Shown here piece after piece: positions 8,156 to 16,661 of a DNA stretch of 64,000 bases (its first letter is position 1; every line of letters begins with the position of its first letter). Below the pieces are notes generated by a model. That model saw only the letters and a program-made list of their open reading frames with translations, did no database searches and was not told the DNA's origin. The position numbers were made by a program, and so were the translations under genes. Source of the stretch: SIG622 sp045604705 (GTDB taxonomy: Bacteria; Bacillota; Clostridia; Oscillospirales; CAG-382); NCBI GenBank assembly GCA_045604705.1, contig JAZUOO010000047.1, positions 1-64,000 on the forward strand, written 5' to 3'.

Positions 8156-8650
8156 ATGTTAAAAGTCGGAATTATCATGGGAAGCGACAGCGATCTTCCC
8201 GTAGTTGAAAAAGGTATCAAGGTTCTTGAAGAATACGGAATCCCTTATGAGGTTCATGTTTATTCTGCTCACAGAACACCCGTTGAAGCCCATGACTTTT
8301 CGGTGAACGCCAGAGCTAACGGCTTCGGTGCGATTATTGCGGCAGCAGGCATGGCGGCACACCTTGCAGGTGCGATAGCGGCGAATACTACGCTTCCGGT
8401 TATCGGTATTCCGATTAAGAGTGCAGCTTTCGGCGGACTCGATGCACTTCTTTCTACAGTCCAGATGCCGTCGGGAATTCCGGTTGCAACAGTAGCGGTG
8501 GACGGTGCGGCAAATGCGGCTCATCTTGCGGCACAGATAATCGCAACAAGCGACGTCGAACTTGCAAAGAAACTTGATGCGGCAAGAGCAAAGAACTCCG
8601 AGGGCGTGCTGGCAAAGAACGCAGCGGTGGAGGAAAAATATAATAAGTAA
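8156..8650 (+). CDS. purE: N5-carboxyaminoimidazole ribonucleotide mutase / AIR carboxylase
   Basis: Carries out the carboxylation step that yields CAIR in purine synthesis. The 164-residue protein has GSDSDLP (phosphate loop, about 9-15), SAHRTP (about 39-44) and AAAGMAAHLAG (about 62-72), the core PurE signature. It is the first gene after the riboswitch terminator. No purK is present in the window, so it may be the class that needs none or purK may lie elsewhere; the sequence alone does not settle this. Confidence 0.96.
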   Translation: MLKVGIIMGSDSDLPVVEKGIKVLEEYGIPYEVHVYSAHRTPVEAHDFSVNARANGFGAIIAAAGMAAHLAGAIAANTTLPVIGIPIKSAAFGGLDALLSTVQMPSGIPVATVAVDGAANAAHLAAQIIATSDVELAKKLDAARAKNSEGVLAKNAAVEEKYNK

Positions 8651-8885
8651 TGCATAATCAAGGTTGGAGACTTCGGAAGACTGCTTGCAGCCTTGTCCTT
8701 CATTGCGTTTGAAATTTTTAGTTTTTGCAGGGAACGATCTGTGTGTTGTTATCAAAGCCTCTATAATTTGAAATAACACCTTTAATTTCGTAAAGCGAAT
8801 ACAATAAAAAGAAAATTCACGAAGTGAATTCACATAAATTCTGCATTCTGCATTCTGCATTGTGCATTCAAGAAAGAGGTAATCC
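8651..8885 (+). repeat. Intergenic AT-rich repeat element, copy 1 (purE-purF)
   Basis: Starts TGCATAATCAAGGTTG and ends with a palindromic AATTCACGAAGTGAATT block followed by TGCATT-type tandem units. The same order of blocks occurs at 10317-10556 and 13745-14020. No coding sequence is credible. See the repeat finding. Confidence 0.75.
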
Positions 8886-10313
8886 ATGGGCGGTTTTTTC
8901 GGTGCTACGGCAAAGCGTGACGTTTTAAGCGACGTTTTCTTCGGCACAGACTATCACTCACACCTGGGTACGCGCAGGGGCGGTCTTGCGGCGTACAACG
9001 AGGAAGTGGGACTTCAGAGAGAGATTCACAACATCCAGAACTCTCCCTTCAGAACAAAATTTGAGGATGTATTCGATGAAATGAGTGGCAACGGTGCCAT
9101 CGGTTGTATCAGTGATACCGATCCGCAGCCTTTGCTTATACGTTCAAATCTCGGAAAGTATGCGATTTGTATAATCGGACGCATCAACAACTACGAGGAG
9201 CTTATTGACAAGTACCTTTCCGGCGGAGGGCAGTTTACTGCCATGACAGGTGGTAAGGTTAACAGCACCGAGCTTGTTGCAGCGCTTATAAATCAGAAGC
9301 AGAGCTTTTGCGAGGGTATAACATTTGCTCAGGACGTAATTGACGGTACGGCTTCCATTCTTATTCTTAAAGAGGGCGGAAACCTTATTGCGGCAAGGGA
9401 CAGACTCGGAAGACTTCCGATAGCTCTCGGCAAATTCGAGACCGGTGACGGTTACTGTGTTTCCTTTGAGTCCTTTGCTTATCAGAAGCTTGGATATGAA
9501 GATTTTCGTGAACTTGGTCCCGGAGAGATAGTTGAAATCTCACCGGATGAGGTTAAGGTTCTGAAAGAACCGGGCGAAAAGATGAAAATATGCTCTTTCC
9601 TGTGGAGCTATTACGGCTATTCCACATCCTCCTACGAGGGCAAGAGCGTTGAGGTCATGAGATACAAAAACGGTGAAATCATGGCTGAATACGATATGGC
9701 GAAGGGGACGATAGACGATGTTGACTATGTCGGCGGAATACCGGACTCGGGAACACCTCACGCTATGGGATATGCCAACAAAAGCCACAAGTTCTTCGCA
9801 AGACCTTTTATAAAATATACGCCCACATGGCCAAGGTCATTTATGCCTACAAATCAGCGTGAAAGAAACAGAATAGCAAAAATGAAGCAGATTCCTGTTC
9901 ACGAGCTTATCAAGGATAAGAATCTTCTCTTTGTGGACGACTCGATAGTTCGAGGTACACAGCTTCGTGAAACGGTTGAGTTCCTCTACTCCCACGGAGC
10001 AAAGTCGGTGCATATGCGTTCGGCGTGTCCTCCCATTATGTACGGCTGTAAATACCTCAACTTCACAAGTGCAAGAAGCGAGATGGAGCTTATAACAAGA
10101 GCCACAATCATGGAGCTTGAAGGCGAGGAAGGTTTTAAACATCTTGACGAGTACAGCGACGCTTCCACGGAGAGAGGCAGAAAGATGCGTGAAACAATCT
10201 GCGATAAATTCAATTTTGCCTCACTTGAATTTCAAAGCCTTGAGGGGATTGTTAAGGCGATAGGAATTGAACCATGTAAGCTCTGTACGTATTGCTGGAG
10301 TGGGAAAGAGTGA
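8886..10313 (+). CDS. purF: PurF-type amidophosphoribosyltransferase lacking the N-terminal Cys
   Basis: Predicted to make 5-phosphoribosylamine from PRPP, the first step of purine synthesis. Its 475 residues combine an Ntn-type N-terminal domain (about 1-240) with a phosphoribosyltransferase domain whose PRPP loop LLFVDDSIVRGTQ is near residue 345. The mature N-terminus should be Cys, the glutaminase nucleophile, but the protein begins MGGFFGATAKRD, with Gly at that place. The start is secure: AAGAAAGAGG lies just upstream. Glutamine-dependent activity through Cys1 is therefore not expected; free ammonia or a separate glutaminase would be needed. The C-terminus ends in CKLCTYC, like the cluster-binding tail of some PurF proteins. 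Similar Cys-less forms are, to my knowledge, common in Clostridia. Confidence 0.9.
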   Translation: MGGFFGATAKRDVLSDVFFGTDYHSHLGTRRGGLAAYNEEVGLQREIHNIQNSPFRTKFEDVFDEMSGNGAIGCISDTDPQPLLIRSNLGKYAICIIGRINNYEELIDKYLSGGGQFTAMTGGKVNSTELVAALINQKQSFCEGITFAQDVIDGTASILILKEGGNLIAARDRLGRLPIALGKFETGDGYCVSFESFAYQKLGYEDFRELGPGEIVEISPDEVKVLKEPGEKMKICSFLWSYYGYSTSSYEGKSVEVMRYKNGEIMAEYDMAKGTIDDVDYVGGIPDSGTPHAMGYANKSHKFFARPFIKYTPTWPRSFMPTNQRERNRIAKMKQIPVHELIKDKNLLFVDDSIVRGTQLRETVEFLYSHGAKSVHMRSACPPIMYGCKYLNFTSARSEMELITRATIMELEGEEGFKHLDEYSDASTERGRKMRETICDKFNFASLEFQSLEGIVKAIGIEPCKLCTYCWSGKE

Positions 10314-10316
10314 TTT

Positions 10317-10556
10317 TTAATGCATAATGCATAATGCATAATGCATAATGCGTAATGCATAATCAAGGTTGATTTTGCGGTGCAAAATCTTCATTAGATT
10401 GTATTTTACTGAGTGCGGATGTTGTTCTGTTCCACACAATTTAAAATAACACCTCTGATTTCGCGAAGCGAATATAATAAAAAGAAAATTCACGAAGTGA
10501 ATTCACATCAATTATGCATTGTGCATTATGCATTGTGCATTATCATAAACCGAAAG
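10317..10556 (+). repeat. Intergenic AT-rich repeat element, copy 2 (purF-purM)
   Basis: Left end has five tandem TGCATAA units, then CAAGGTTGATTTTGCGG. The right end has AATTCACGAAGTGAATTCAC, then ATCAATTATGCATT and tandem ATGCATTGTGC units. The ends are inverted relative to one another. Confidence 0.8.
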
Positions 10557-10567
10557 GAATAACTATC

Positions 10568-11608
10568 ATGATTAATTCAAAGTCCGAGAGCTACGCAAGC
10601 GCAGGCGTAGATATTACAGCAGGTTACAAAGCAGTCGAGCTTATGAAGGCTCACATCGCAAAGACAATCACAAAGGGATGCGTGGACGACATCGGCGGCT
10701 TCGGTGGTCTTTTTGAGCTTGATATGACAGGCATCACAAAGCCCGTGCTTGTTTCAGGAACGGATGGCGTTGGTACAAAGCTCAAAATTGCGTTCATCCT
10801 TGATAAGCACGACACCGTTGGTATAGACTGCGTTGCAATGTGCGTAAACGACATTATCTGCTGCGGTGCAAAGCCCCTTTTCTTCCTTGACTACATCGCC
10901 TGCGGCAAGAACTACCCCGAAAAGATAGCTGACATTGTTAAAGGCGTTTCCGAGGGCTGCGTTCAGTCCGGTGCTGCTCTTATCGGCGGAGAAACAGCCG
11001 AAATGCCCGGCTTCTATCCCGTTGATGAATATGACCTTGCAGGCTTTTCTGTAGGCGTTGTTGATAAGTCAAAGATTCTTGATAACACCAAGATGCAGGC
11101 AGGCGATATTGTTATAGCACTTCCCTCCAGCGGCGTACACTCCAATGGCTTTTCACTTGTCAGAAAGGTGTTTGACGTTGAAAACAGCGACATCACAAAG
11201 CCCTGCGATTTCCTCGGTGGAAAGTCCGTTGGCGAAACACTTCTCACACCTACAAAGATTTATGTAAAGCCCATGCTCTCTCTCTTTGACAACGTAACAG
11301 TCAAGGCAGTTTCCCACATCACAGGCGGCGGCTTCTATGAAAATATTCCGAGATCCATCCCTGATGGCTTCGGCGCAAAGATTGAAAAGGATGCCGTAAA
11401 GGTACTTCCCATTTTCGAGCTTCTTGCAAAGACAGGTAACATCCCGGAAAGAGATATGTTCAACACCTACAACATGGGAGTCGGCATGAGCATCGTAGTT
11501 TCCAAGGACGAAGCCGACAAAGCACTTGCAACCCTTAAAGCTGCAGGCGAAGACGCATATATCATCGGCGAGATTGAAAAGGCTGACGAGAAGATAAGAC
11601 TGATATAA
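10568..11608 (+). CDS. purM: Phosphoribosylformylglycinamidine cyclo-ligase (AIR synthetase)
   Basis: Closes the imidazole ring, turning FGAM into AIR with ATP. 346 residues, the usual length. VSGTDGVGTKLKIA (about 60-73) and IGGETAEMPGFY (about 140) are family signatures. The start at 10568 is preceded by AAAGGA at a spacing of 9; an upstream in-frame ATG at 10514 lies inside the repeat element and is unlikely. Confidence 0.97.
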   Translation: MINSKSESYASAGVDITAGYKAVELMKAHIAKTITKGCVDDIGGFGGLFELDMTGITKPVLVSGTDGVGTKLKIAFILDKHDTVGIDCVAMCVNDIICCGAKPLFFLDYIACGKNYPEKIADIVKGVSEGCVQSGAALIGGETAEMPGFYPVDEYDLAGFSVGVVDKSKILDNTKMQAGDIVIALPSSGVHSNGFSLVRKVFDVENSDITKPCDFLGGKSVGETLLTPTKIYVKPMLSLFDNVTVKAVSHITGGGFYENIPRSIPDGFGAKIEKDAVKVLPIFELLAKTGNIPERDMFNTYNMGVGMSIVVSKDEADKALATLKAAGEDAYIIGEIEKADEKIRLI

Positions 11609-11673
11609 TTTATTAATGAAATGAGGGTATCTGCCCCTACAGCAGGTTTACGAATTGATTTTTTGGAGGTATT

Positions 11674-12291
11674 ATGTCCAAAACCAACATCGCCGTCCTT
11701 GTTTCCGGCGGCGGCACAAATCTTCAGGCGCTTATTGACGCCGAGAAAAGCGGTATTATCAAAAGCGGTAAGATTTCGCTTGTAATTTCCTCAAAGCCCG
11801 GTGTGTATGCACTTGAGAGAGCCGAAAAAGCAGGCATCAAGACCGCCGTTTGCGAGAGAAAGGCTTTTGCCGACAAGAAGGATTTTGACAATGCGCTTCT
11901 TAAACTTCTTGAGGAAAACGGCACAGAGCTTATAGTTCTTGCGGGCTTTATGTGTATTCTCGGGAAAGAGTTCACGGACAAGTATCCGGAAAGAATCATA
12001 AACATACATCCTTCACTTATACCCTCATTCTGCGGAGAGGGCTTCTACGGACTCCATGTCCATGAGGCAGCACTGGCTTACGGTGTTAAGGTTACGGGTG
12101 CAACGGTACATTTTGTAAACGAGATTCCTGACGGCGGCAAGATTATCATGCAGAAAGCCGTATACATAGAGGACGGGGACACTCCCGAAATACTCCAGAA
12201 GCGTGTTATGGAACAGGCAGAATGGGAAATAATGCCTCTTGCCTGCGAAAAGGTAGCATCCGATATTGCAGCAAAAAAGCATAACCAATGA
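11674..12291 (+). CDS. purN: Phosphoribosylglycinamide formyltransferase
   Basis: Transfers formyl from 10-formyl-THF to GAR. The 205-residue protein has the substrate phosphate loop SGGGTNLQALI near the N-terminus, the catalytic NIHPSLIPSF (Asn and His) near residue 110, and the catalytic Asp in IPDGGKI near residue 150. TTGGAGG lies 6-7 nt before the ATG. Its stop overlaps the next start by 4 bp (ATGA), so the membrane protein downstream is translationally coupled. Confidence 0.97.
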   Translation: MSKTNIAVLVSGGGTNLQALIDAEKSGIIKSGKISLVISSKPGVYALERAEKAGIKTAVCERKAFADKKDFDNALLKLLEENGTELIVLAGFMCILGKEFTDKYPERIINIHPSLIPSFCGEGFYGLHVHEAALAYGVKVTGATVHFVNEIPDGGKIIMQKAVYIEDGDTPEILQKRVMEQAEWEIMPLACEKVASDIAAKKHNQ

Positions 12292-12878
12292 AAAATTCAA
12301 ACCTCAGCAAACCTGCCATATTCATGTACAGCACCATTGCGGTTATGATTGTCATATCGGCGGTTATGTTTGTGCTGTATTACGGCGGTTTTACGGACAG
12401 TAATGTTATTCTGTGGATTGGCATTGTAGCCTTTATGATACTGTACCATTTCGGATTGAGAATACTTATGGGCGAGATAACAAAATTCTTCGGAATAAAG
12501 TATACTCACCCGTGGTTCAGACCGAGAAGCTTTGAAAAATCGCTTTATAAAATTCTGCGTGTAAGAGAATGGCGGGACAAGGTGCTGACATTTAATCCGG
12601 ACGAATTTCTTATGTCCCAGAGAACACTGCCGCAAATAGCAAACACCATGTCAAAGGCAGAGGTTGACCATTGGATAAACGAGGTCATTTCCGTAACGGC
12701 ACTATTATTCTCGCTTTTATGGGGAATGTTACCGATATTCCTTGTAACCTCAATCGCGGCAATGCTGTTTGATGCACAGTTTATCGTGCTTCAGCGTTTT
12801 CAGCGACCGAAAGTGGTAAGGCTTATCCGCGCAAAGGAAAACAAAACCACGAAATCCACATCAATCGCAACAAAATAA
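12288..12878 (+). CDS. CrtO-like membrane acyltransferase family protein
   Basis: 196 residues with two hydrophobic pairs (about 12-62 and 130-165). The middle carries HPWFRPRSFEKSLYKILRV, and a basic tail follows the last membrane segment (QRFQRPKVVRLI). This layout matches the family annotated glycosyl-4,4'-diaponeurosporenoate acyltransferase (CrtO) in Staphylococcus. No carotenoid genes are nearby and the gene is coupled to purN by a 4-bp overlap, so the substrate here is unknown. Family membership is moderately sure; the carotenoid function is not supported. Confidence 0.65.
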   Translation: MKNSNLSKPAIFMYSTIAVMIVISAVMFVLYYGGFTDSNVILWIGIVAFMILYHFGLRILMGEITKFFGIKYTHPWFRPRSFEKSLYKILRVREWRDKVLTFNPDEFLMSQRTLPQIANTMSKAEVDHWINEVISVTALLFSLLWGMLPIFLVTSIAAMLFDAQFIVLQRFQRPKVVRLIRAKENKTTKSTSIATK

Positions 12879-12885
12879 ATCAAGT

Positions 12886-13015
12886 AACCAATTCCCGTAA
12901 GGGATACAATAAAATGAAGATTTTCGCTACCGTTAGATTCATTTTTTGCAAAGTCAGGCGCGAAAATCAACAATAATTATGCATTTTGCATTATGCGTTT
13001 TGCATTTGAAAAAGG
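12886..13015 (+). repeat. Intergenic repeat tract, copy 3 (before purO)
   Basis: A shorter relative: CCCGTAAGGGATACAATAAA followed by an AT-rich stretch and TTATGCATTTTGCATTATGC units at the end. Only the terminal units clearly match the longer copies. Confidence 0.5.
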
Positions 13016-13025
13016 AGATTCATCT

Positions 13026-13745
13026 ATGAGCATCTACGAAGTAAAATCAATGGGCGAGAGAATTGCCGGCAACAGCTATGTAGGCAGAGGTATTGTACTG
13101 GGAAAGACAGCAGATGGCCAGAATGCAGTAGCAGCATACTTTATTATGGGCAGAAGCGAAAACTCAAGAAACAGAGTCTTTGTTGCAAAAGGCTCGGATC
13201 TTTTTACAGAGCCTCATGACGCATCCAAAGTCGAAGATCCCTCTCTTATCATCTATGCCGCAGTTCGCGAGACAACATCAAAGCTCATTGTAACCAACGG
13301 CGACCAGACAGATACGATTTACGAGTACTTAAGAAGCGGCAAAACCTTTGAAGAAGCACTTCAAAGCCGTGAATTTGAGCCTGATGTGCCTAACTTCACC
13401 CCCAGAATCAGCGGTATGATTAACTTCGGGGATGCAGATTTTACATATAAAATGTCAATCCTCAAAAGCATAGACGAGGAAGGCAGCGAATGTGCAAGAT
13501 ACTTCTTCAATTATCCTGCAAAGAACGGACTCGGACATTTCATTCACACATATAACCACGACGGCAATCCCATTCCCACCTTTACCGGCGAGCCGGAGAG
13601 AGTAAGCATTCCAAACGACATTGACGAATTTACAGGCGACATCTGGACAAATCTCGATGAGTCCAACAAGATCTCGCTTTATGTAAGATACACGAATCTT
13701 AAAGACGGAAGCATTGATACAAGAATTATAAACAAGAATCAATGA
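13026..13745 (+). CDS. purO: IMP cyclohydrolase, PurO type
   Basis: Closes FAICAR to IMP, the last step of purine synthesis. The 239-residue protein (start at 13026, AAAAGGAG 7-8 nt upstream) begins MSIYEVKSMGERIAGNSYVG, and the sequence throughout (GRSENSRNRVF, FTPRISGMI) fits the archaeal-type PurO/IMP_cyclohyd family, not the IMP cyclohydrolase domain of PurH. The next gene is a PurH relative with only the formyltransferase part, so the pair replaces bifunctional PurH. This arrangement is known from other Clostridia. Confidence 0.88.
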   Translation: MSIYEVKSMGERIAGNSYVGRGIVLGKTADGQNAVAAYFIMGRSENSRNRVFVAKGSDLFTEPHDASKVEDPSLIIYAAVRETTSKLIVTNGDQTDTIYEYLRSGKTFEEALQSREFEPDVPNFTPRISGMINFGDADFTYKMSILKSIDEEGSECARYFFNYPAKNGLGHFIHTYNHDGNPIPTFTGEPERVSIPNDIDEFTGDIWTNLDESNKISLYVRYTNLKDGSIDTRIINKNQ

Positions 13746-14020
13746 TTTTTAAAATTTACAATGTACAATGCACAATTGAGGTTGATTTTGCGTTGTAAAA
13801 TCTTCATTTGATTGTTTTTACCAAGTGCGAATTAGGCTTGCGACTTGTGTAAATTGTGCAGTTACCGACAGAGAACTTGTAGGTTCTGCTGTGTCGTTCT
13901 ATCCCCTTTTGCTTCAAAACAGCATTTATAATTTTGCGAGCGAATACAACAAAAAAATTCACGAAGTGAATTTACATCAATTGTGAATTGTACATTGTTA
14001 ATTGTGCATTAACACAGAAA
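13745..14020 (+). repeat. Intergenic AT-rich repeat element, copy 4 (purO-AICARFT)
   Basis: Begins with ACAATGTACAATGCACAATT and GAGGTTGATTTTGCG, and ends with AAATTCACGAAGTGAATT, then ACATCAATTGTGAATTG and related units. Block order matches copies 1 and 2, but the terminal units are of the TACAATG/AATTGTG type. Confidence 0.75.
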
Positions 14021-14032
14021 GGGTACATAAAA

Positions 14033-15217
14033 ATGAAAGATTTCGAACTTAAATACGGCTGCAACCCCAACCAAAAGCCGTCCAAAATCTACATGGCAGA
14101 CGGCAGCGAGCTTCCCATTGAAATTCTTTGCGGAAGACCCGGATATATCAATTTCCTTGACGCATTCAACTCATATCAGCTTGTAAAGGAGCTGAAAGAA
14201 GCATTCGGCATTCCTGCGGCAGCTTCCTTTAAGCACGTTTCTCCCGCAGGTGCGGCAATAGGACTTCCTCTTTCCGATAAGCTGAAAAAAGCAGTTTTCG
14301 CAGACGACATCGAAGGTCTTGACGATTCTCCCCTTGCTTGCGCATATGCGAGAGCAAGAGGCACGGACAGAATGTGCTCCTTTGGCGACTGGGTTGCACT
14401 TTCCGATGTCTGCGATAAAACAACAGCACTTATTCTCAAGCGTGAGGTTTCCGATGGTGTTATTGCTCCCGGATATACCGATGAAGCTCTTGAAATCCTG
14501 AAAACAAAGAAAAAGGGCGCATATAACATAGTTAAGATTGACCCGAATTATGTCCCTGCAGCACAGGAAACAAAGCAGGTATACGGCATTACATTCGAAC
14601 AGGGCAGAAATAACTTTGTTATAAACCGTGAACTTCTCTCCAATATCGTAACAGCAAACAAGGAAATGCCCGAATCCGCAATTCGCGACCTCATCATCTC
14701 GCTTATAACTCTTAAATATACACAGTCCAACTCCGTTTGCTATGCATATGACGGACAGGCAATCGGCGTAGGTGCAGGACAGCAGTCAAGAATCCATTGC
14801 ACAAGACTTGCAGGTACAAAGGCAGACACATGGATGCTGCGCCAGCACGATAAGGTTCTTGCACTTCCTTTCCTTGACACCCTCGGCAGAGCCGACAGAG
14901 ATAACGTAATCGACGGCTACATCAACAAGAATGAAGAAGATGTATGTGCCGACGGTGTATGGCAGAGGTATTTCACCCGTCAGCCCGAGCCTCTTACCGA
15001 TGCTGAAATCAGAGAATATCTCGATGGTATCACCGGCATTTCCCTCGGCCCCGATGCGTTCTTCCCATTCGGTGACAACATCGAGCGTGCAAAGAAGAGT
15101 GGCGTATCCTACATTGCAGAGCCGGGTGGTTCAATCAGAGATGACCTCGTAATCGAAGTCTGCGACAAGTACGGTATAGCTATGGCGTTTACGGGAATGA
15201 GATTGTTCCATCACTAA
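14033..15217 (+). CDS. AICAR formyltransferase, stand-alone
   Basis: Formylates AICAR with 10-formyl-THF to give FAICAR. 394 residues correspond to the formyltransferase domain of PurH without the N-terminal cyclohydrolase domain. FKHVSPAGAA (about 68-77) holds the catalytic Lys-His pair and IGVGAGQQSR (about 245) is the conserved C-terminal motif. The start at 14033 follows AGAAAGGG. It works with PurO just upstream. Names used for such proteins vary, so no symbol is given. Confidence 0.93.
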   Translation: MKDFELKYGCNPNQKPSKIYMADGSELPIEILCGRPGYINFLDAFNSYQLVKELKEAFGIPAAASFKHVSPAGAAIGLPLSDKLKKAVFADDIEGLDDSPLACAYARARGTDRMCSFGDWVALSDVCDKTTALILKREVSDGVIAPGYTDEALEILKTKKKGAYNIVKIDPNYVPAAQETKQVYGITFEQGRNNFVINRELLSNIVTANKEMPESAIRDLIISLITLKYTQSNSVCYAYDGQAIGVGAGQQSRIHCTRLAGTKADTWMLRQHDKVLALPFLDTLGRADRDNVIDGYINKNEEDVCADGVWQRYFTRQPEPLTDAEIREYLDGITGISLGPDAFFPFGDNIERAKKSGVSYIAEPGGSIRDDLVIEVCDKYGIAMAFTGMRLFHH

Positions 15218-15319
15218 GAAAATATTTATGTGGGGCACCGCCCACACCCCGGCACAAAGGGGGGATTCAAAAATATAAAATTCTTTGCGTAACTTTCTTA
15301 CAAGAAAGCGACCGAGGGC

Positions 15320-15338
15320 TTGGGGCAAGTAGCCCCAA
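15320..15338 (+). other. Hairpin in the AICARFT-purD gap
   Basis: TTGGGGC (15320-15326) pairs with GCCCCAA (15332-15338). A second inverted pair, CTTTCTTACAAGAAAG, lies at 15293-15308. The 142-bp gap resembles decayed repeat DNA. No T-run follows, so it is not a terminator. Confidence 0.4.
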
Positions 15339-15359
15339 AAATCTGAAAGGAAACAAAAA

Positions 15360-16628
15360 ATGAAACTAATCGTAATCGGCTCCGGCGGCAGAGAGCACGC
15401 CATTATAAAAAAGCTTCTCGAAAACAAAGAAATTACCAAAATCTACGCTCTTCCCGGAAACGGCGGTATTGCCGCAGACGCAGAGTGCGTTGATATTGGT
15501 GCAAAAGATAAAGACGCTATAGTAAAATTCGCCCTTGACAATAAAATCGACTTTGCGGTTGTAGCTCCGGATGACCCGCTGGTACTGGGCGTTGTGGATG
15601 CCCTTGAAGAAGTTGGCGTACCCTGCTTCGGTCCGAGAGCAAACGCAGCTATCATCGAGGGAAGTAAGGTGTTCTCCAAGAACCTTATGAAGAAGTACAA
15701 TATCCCTACAGCTACCTATGAAGTCTTCGAGGATATGGATGAGGCTCTCAAATACCTTGAAACAGCTCCGATTCCTACGGTTGTAAAAGCAGACGGTCTT
15801 GCACTCGGTAAGGGTGTTATCATCGCTATGACAAGAGAGGAAGCAAAGGATGCAGTTCGCTCCATGATGGAAGATAAAGTGTTCGGCGAAAGCGGCTCGA
15901 GAGTTGTTATCGAGGAATTCCTTGAAGGTCCCGAAGTATCCGTTCTCGCATTTACCGACGGCAAAGTGGTAAAGCCCATGGTATCCTCAATGGATCACAA
16001 GAGAGCACTTGACGGCGATATGGGACTTAACACAGGCGGTATGGGTACCGTTGCTCCAAATCCTTACTACACAAAGGAAGTTGCCGAGGAATGTATGAAA
16101 ACAATATTCCTGCCGACAATTGATGCAATGAACAAAGAGGGCAGAACCTTTAAGGGTTGTCTGTACTTCGGACTTATGATAACCAAAAACGGAGTCAAGG
16201 TAATAGAATACAACTGCCGCTTCGGCGACCCCGAAACACAGGTAGTACTTCCGCTTCTTGAATCCGACCTGTTTACAATAATGAAAGCCTGCCGTGACGG
16301 AAATCTTGCTGAAACAGAAGTGAAATTTTCCGACGGTGCGGCTTGTTGCGTAGTGGTTGCCTCCAAAGGCTATCCGCAAAAGTATGAAACAGGCTTTGAA
16401 ATGACACTTCCCGAAGTTTGCGGCGACACAGACATATACGTTGCAGGCGCAAAGATAATCGACGGCAAGCTGTGTAACGCAGGCGGCAGAGTTTTGGGTG
16501 CTGTCGGCAAAGCAGAAAACCTTGCGAAAGCAATCGAGGTTGCATACGATGTTGCAAAGGAAGTTAAGTTTGAGAATGCTTATTTCAGAAATGATATAGG
16601 CAAGAAGGCTCTTGCGGCAAAGAAGTAA
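15360..16628 (+). CDS. purD: Phosphoribosylamine-glycine ligase (GAR synthetase)
   Basis: Joins glycine to phosphoribosylamine with ATP. 422 residues, family length. VIGSGGREHAI opens the N-domain; the ATP-grasp core follows, with KADGLALGKGV (about 140) and YNCRFGDPETQ (about 285), the latter a PurD signature that holds metal ligands. A GAAAGG site lies upstream of the ATG. Confidence 0.97.
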   Translation: MKLIVIGSGGREHAIIKKLLENKEITKIYALPGNGGIAADAECVDIGAKDKDAIVKFALDNKIDFAVVAPDDPLVLGVVDALEEVGVPCFGPRANAAIIEGSKVFSKNLMKKYNIPTATYEVFEDMDEALKYLETAPIPTVVKADGLALGKGVIIAMTREEAKDAVRSMMEDKVFGESGSRVVIEEFLEGPEVSVLAFTDGKVVKPMVSSMDHKRALDGDMGLNTGGMGTVAPNPYYTKEVAEECMKTIFLPTIDAMNKEGRTFKGCLYFGLMITKNGVKVIEYNCRFGDPETQVVLPLLESDLFTIMKACRDGNLAETEVKFSDGAACCVVVASKGYPQKYETGFEMTLPEVCGDTDIYVAGAKIIDGKLCNAGGRVLGAVGKAENLAKAIEVAYDVAKEVKFENAYFRNDIGKKALAAKK

Positions 16629-16661
16629 TTAAACATTTTATAAATACAAAGGAATAAAAAG

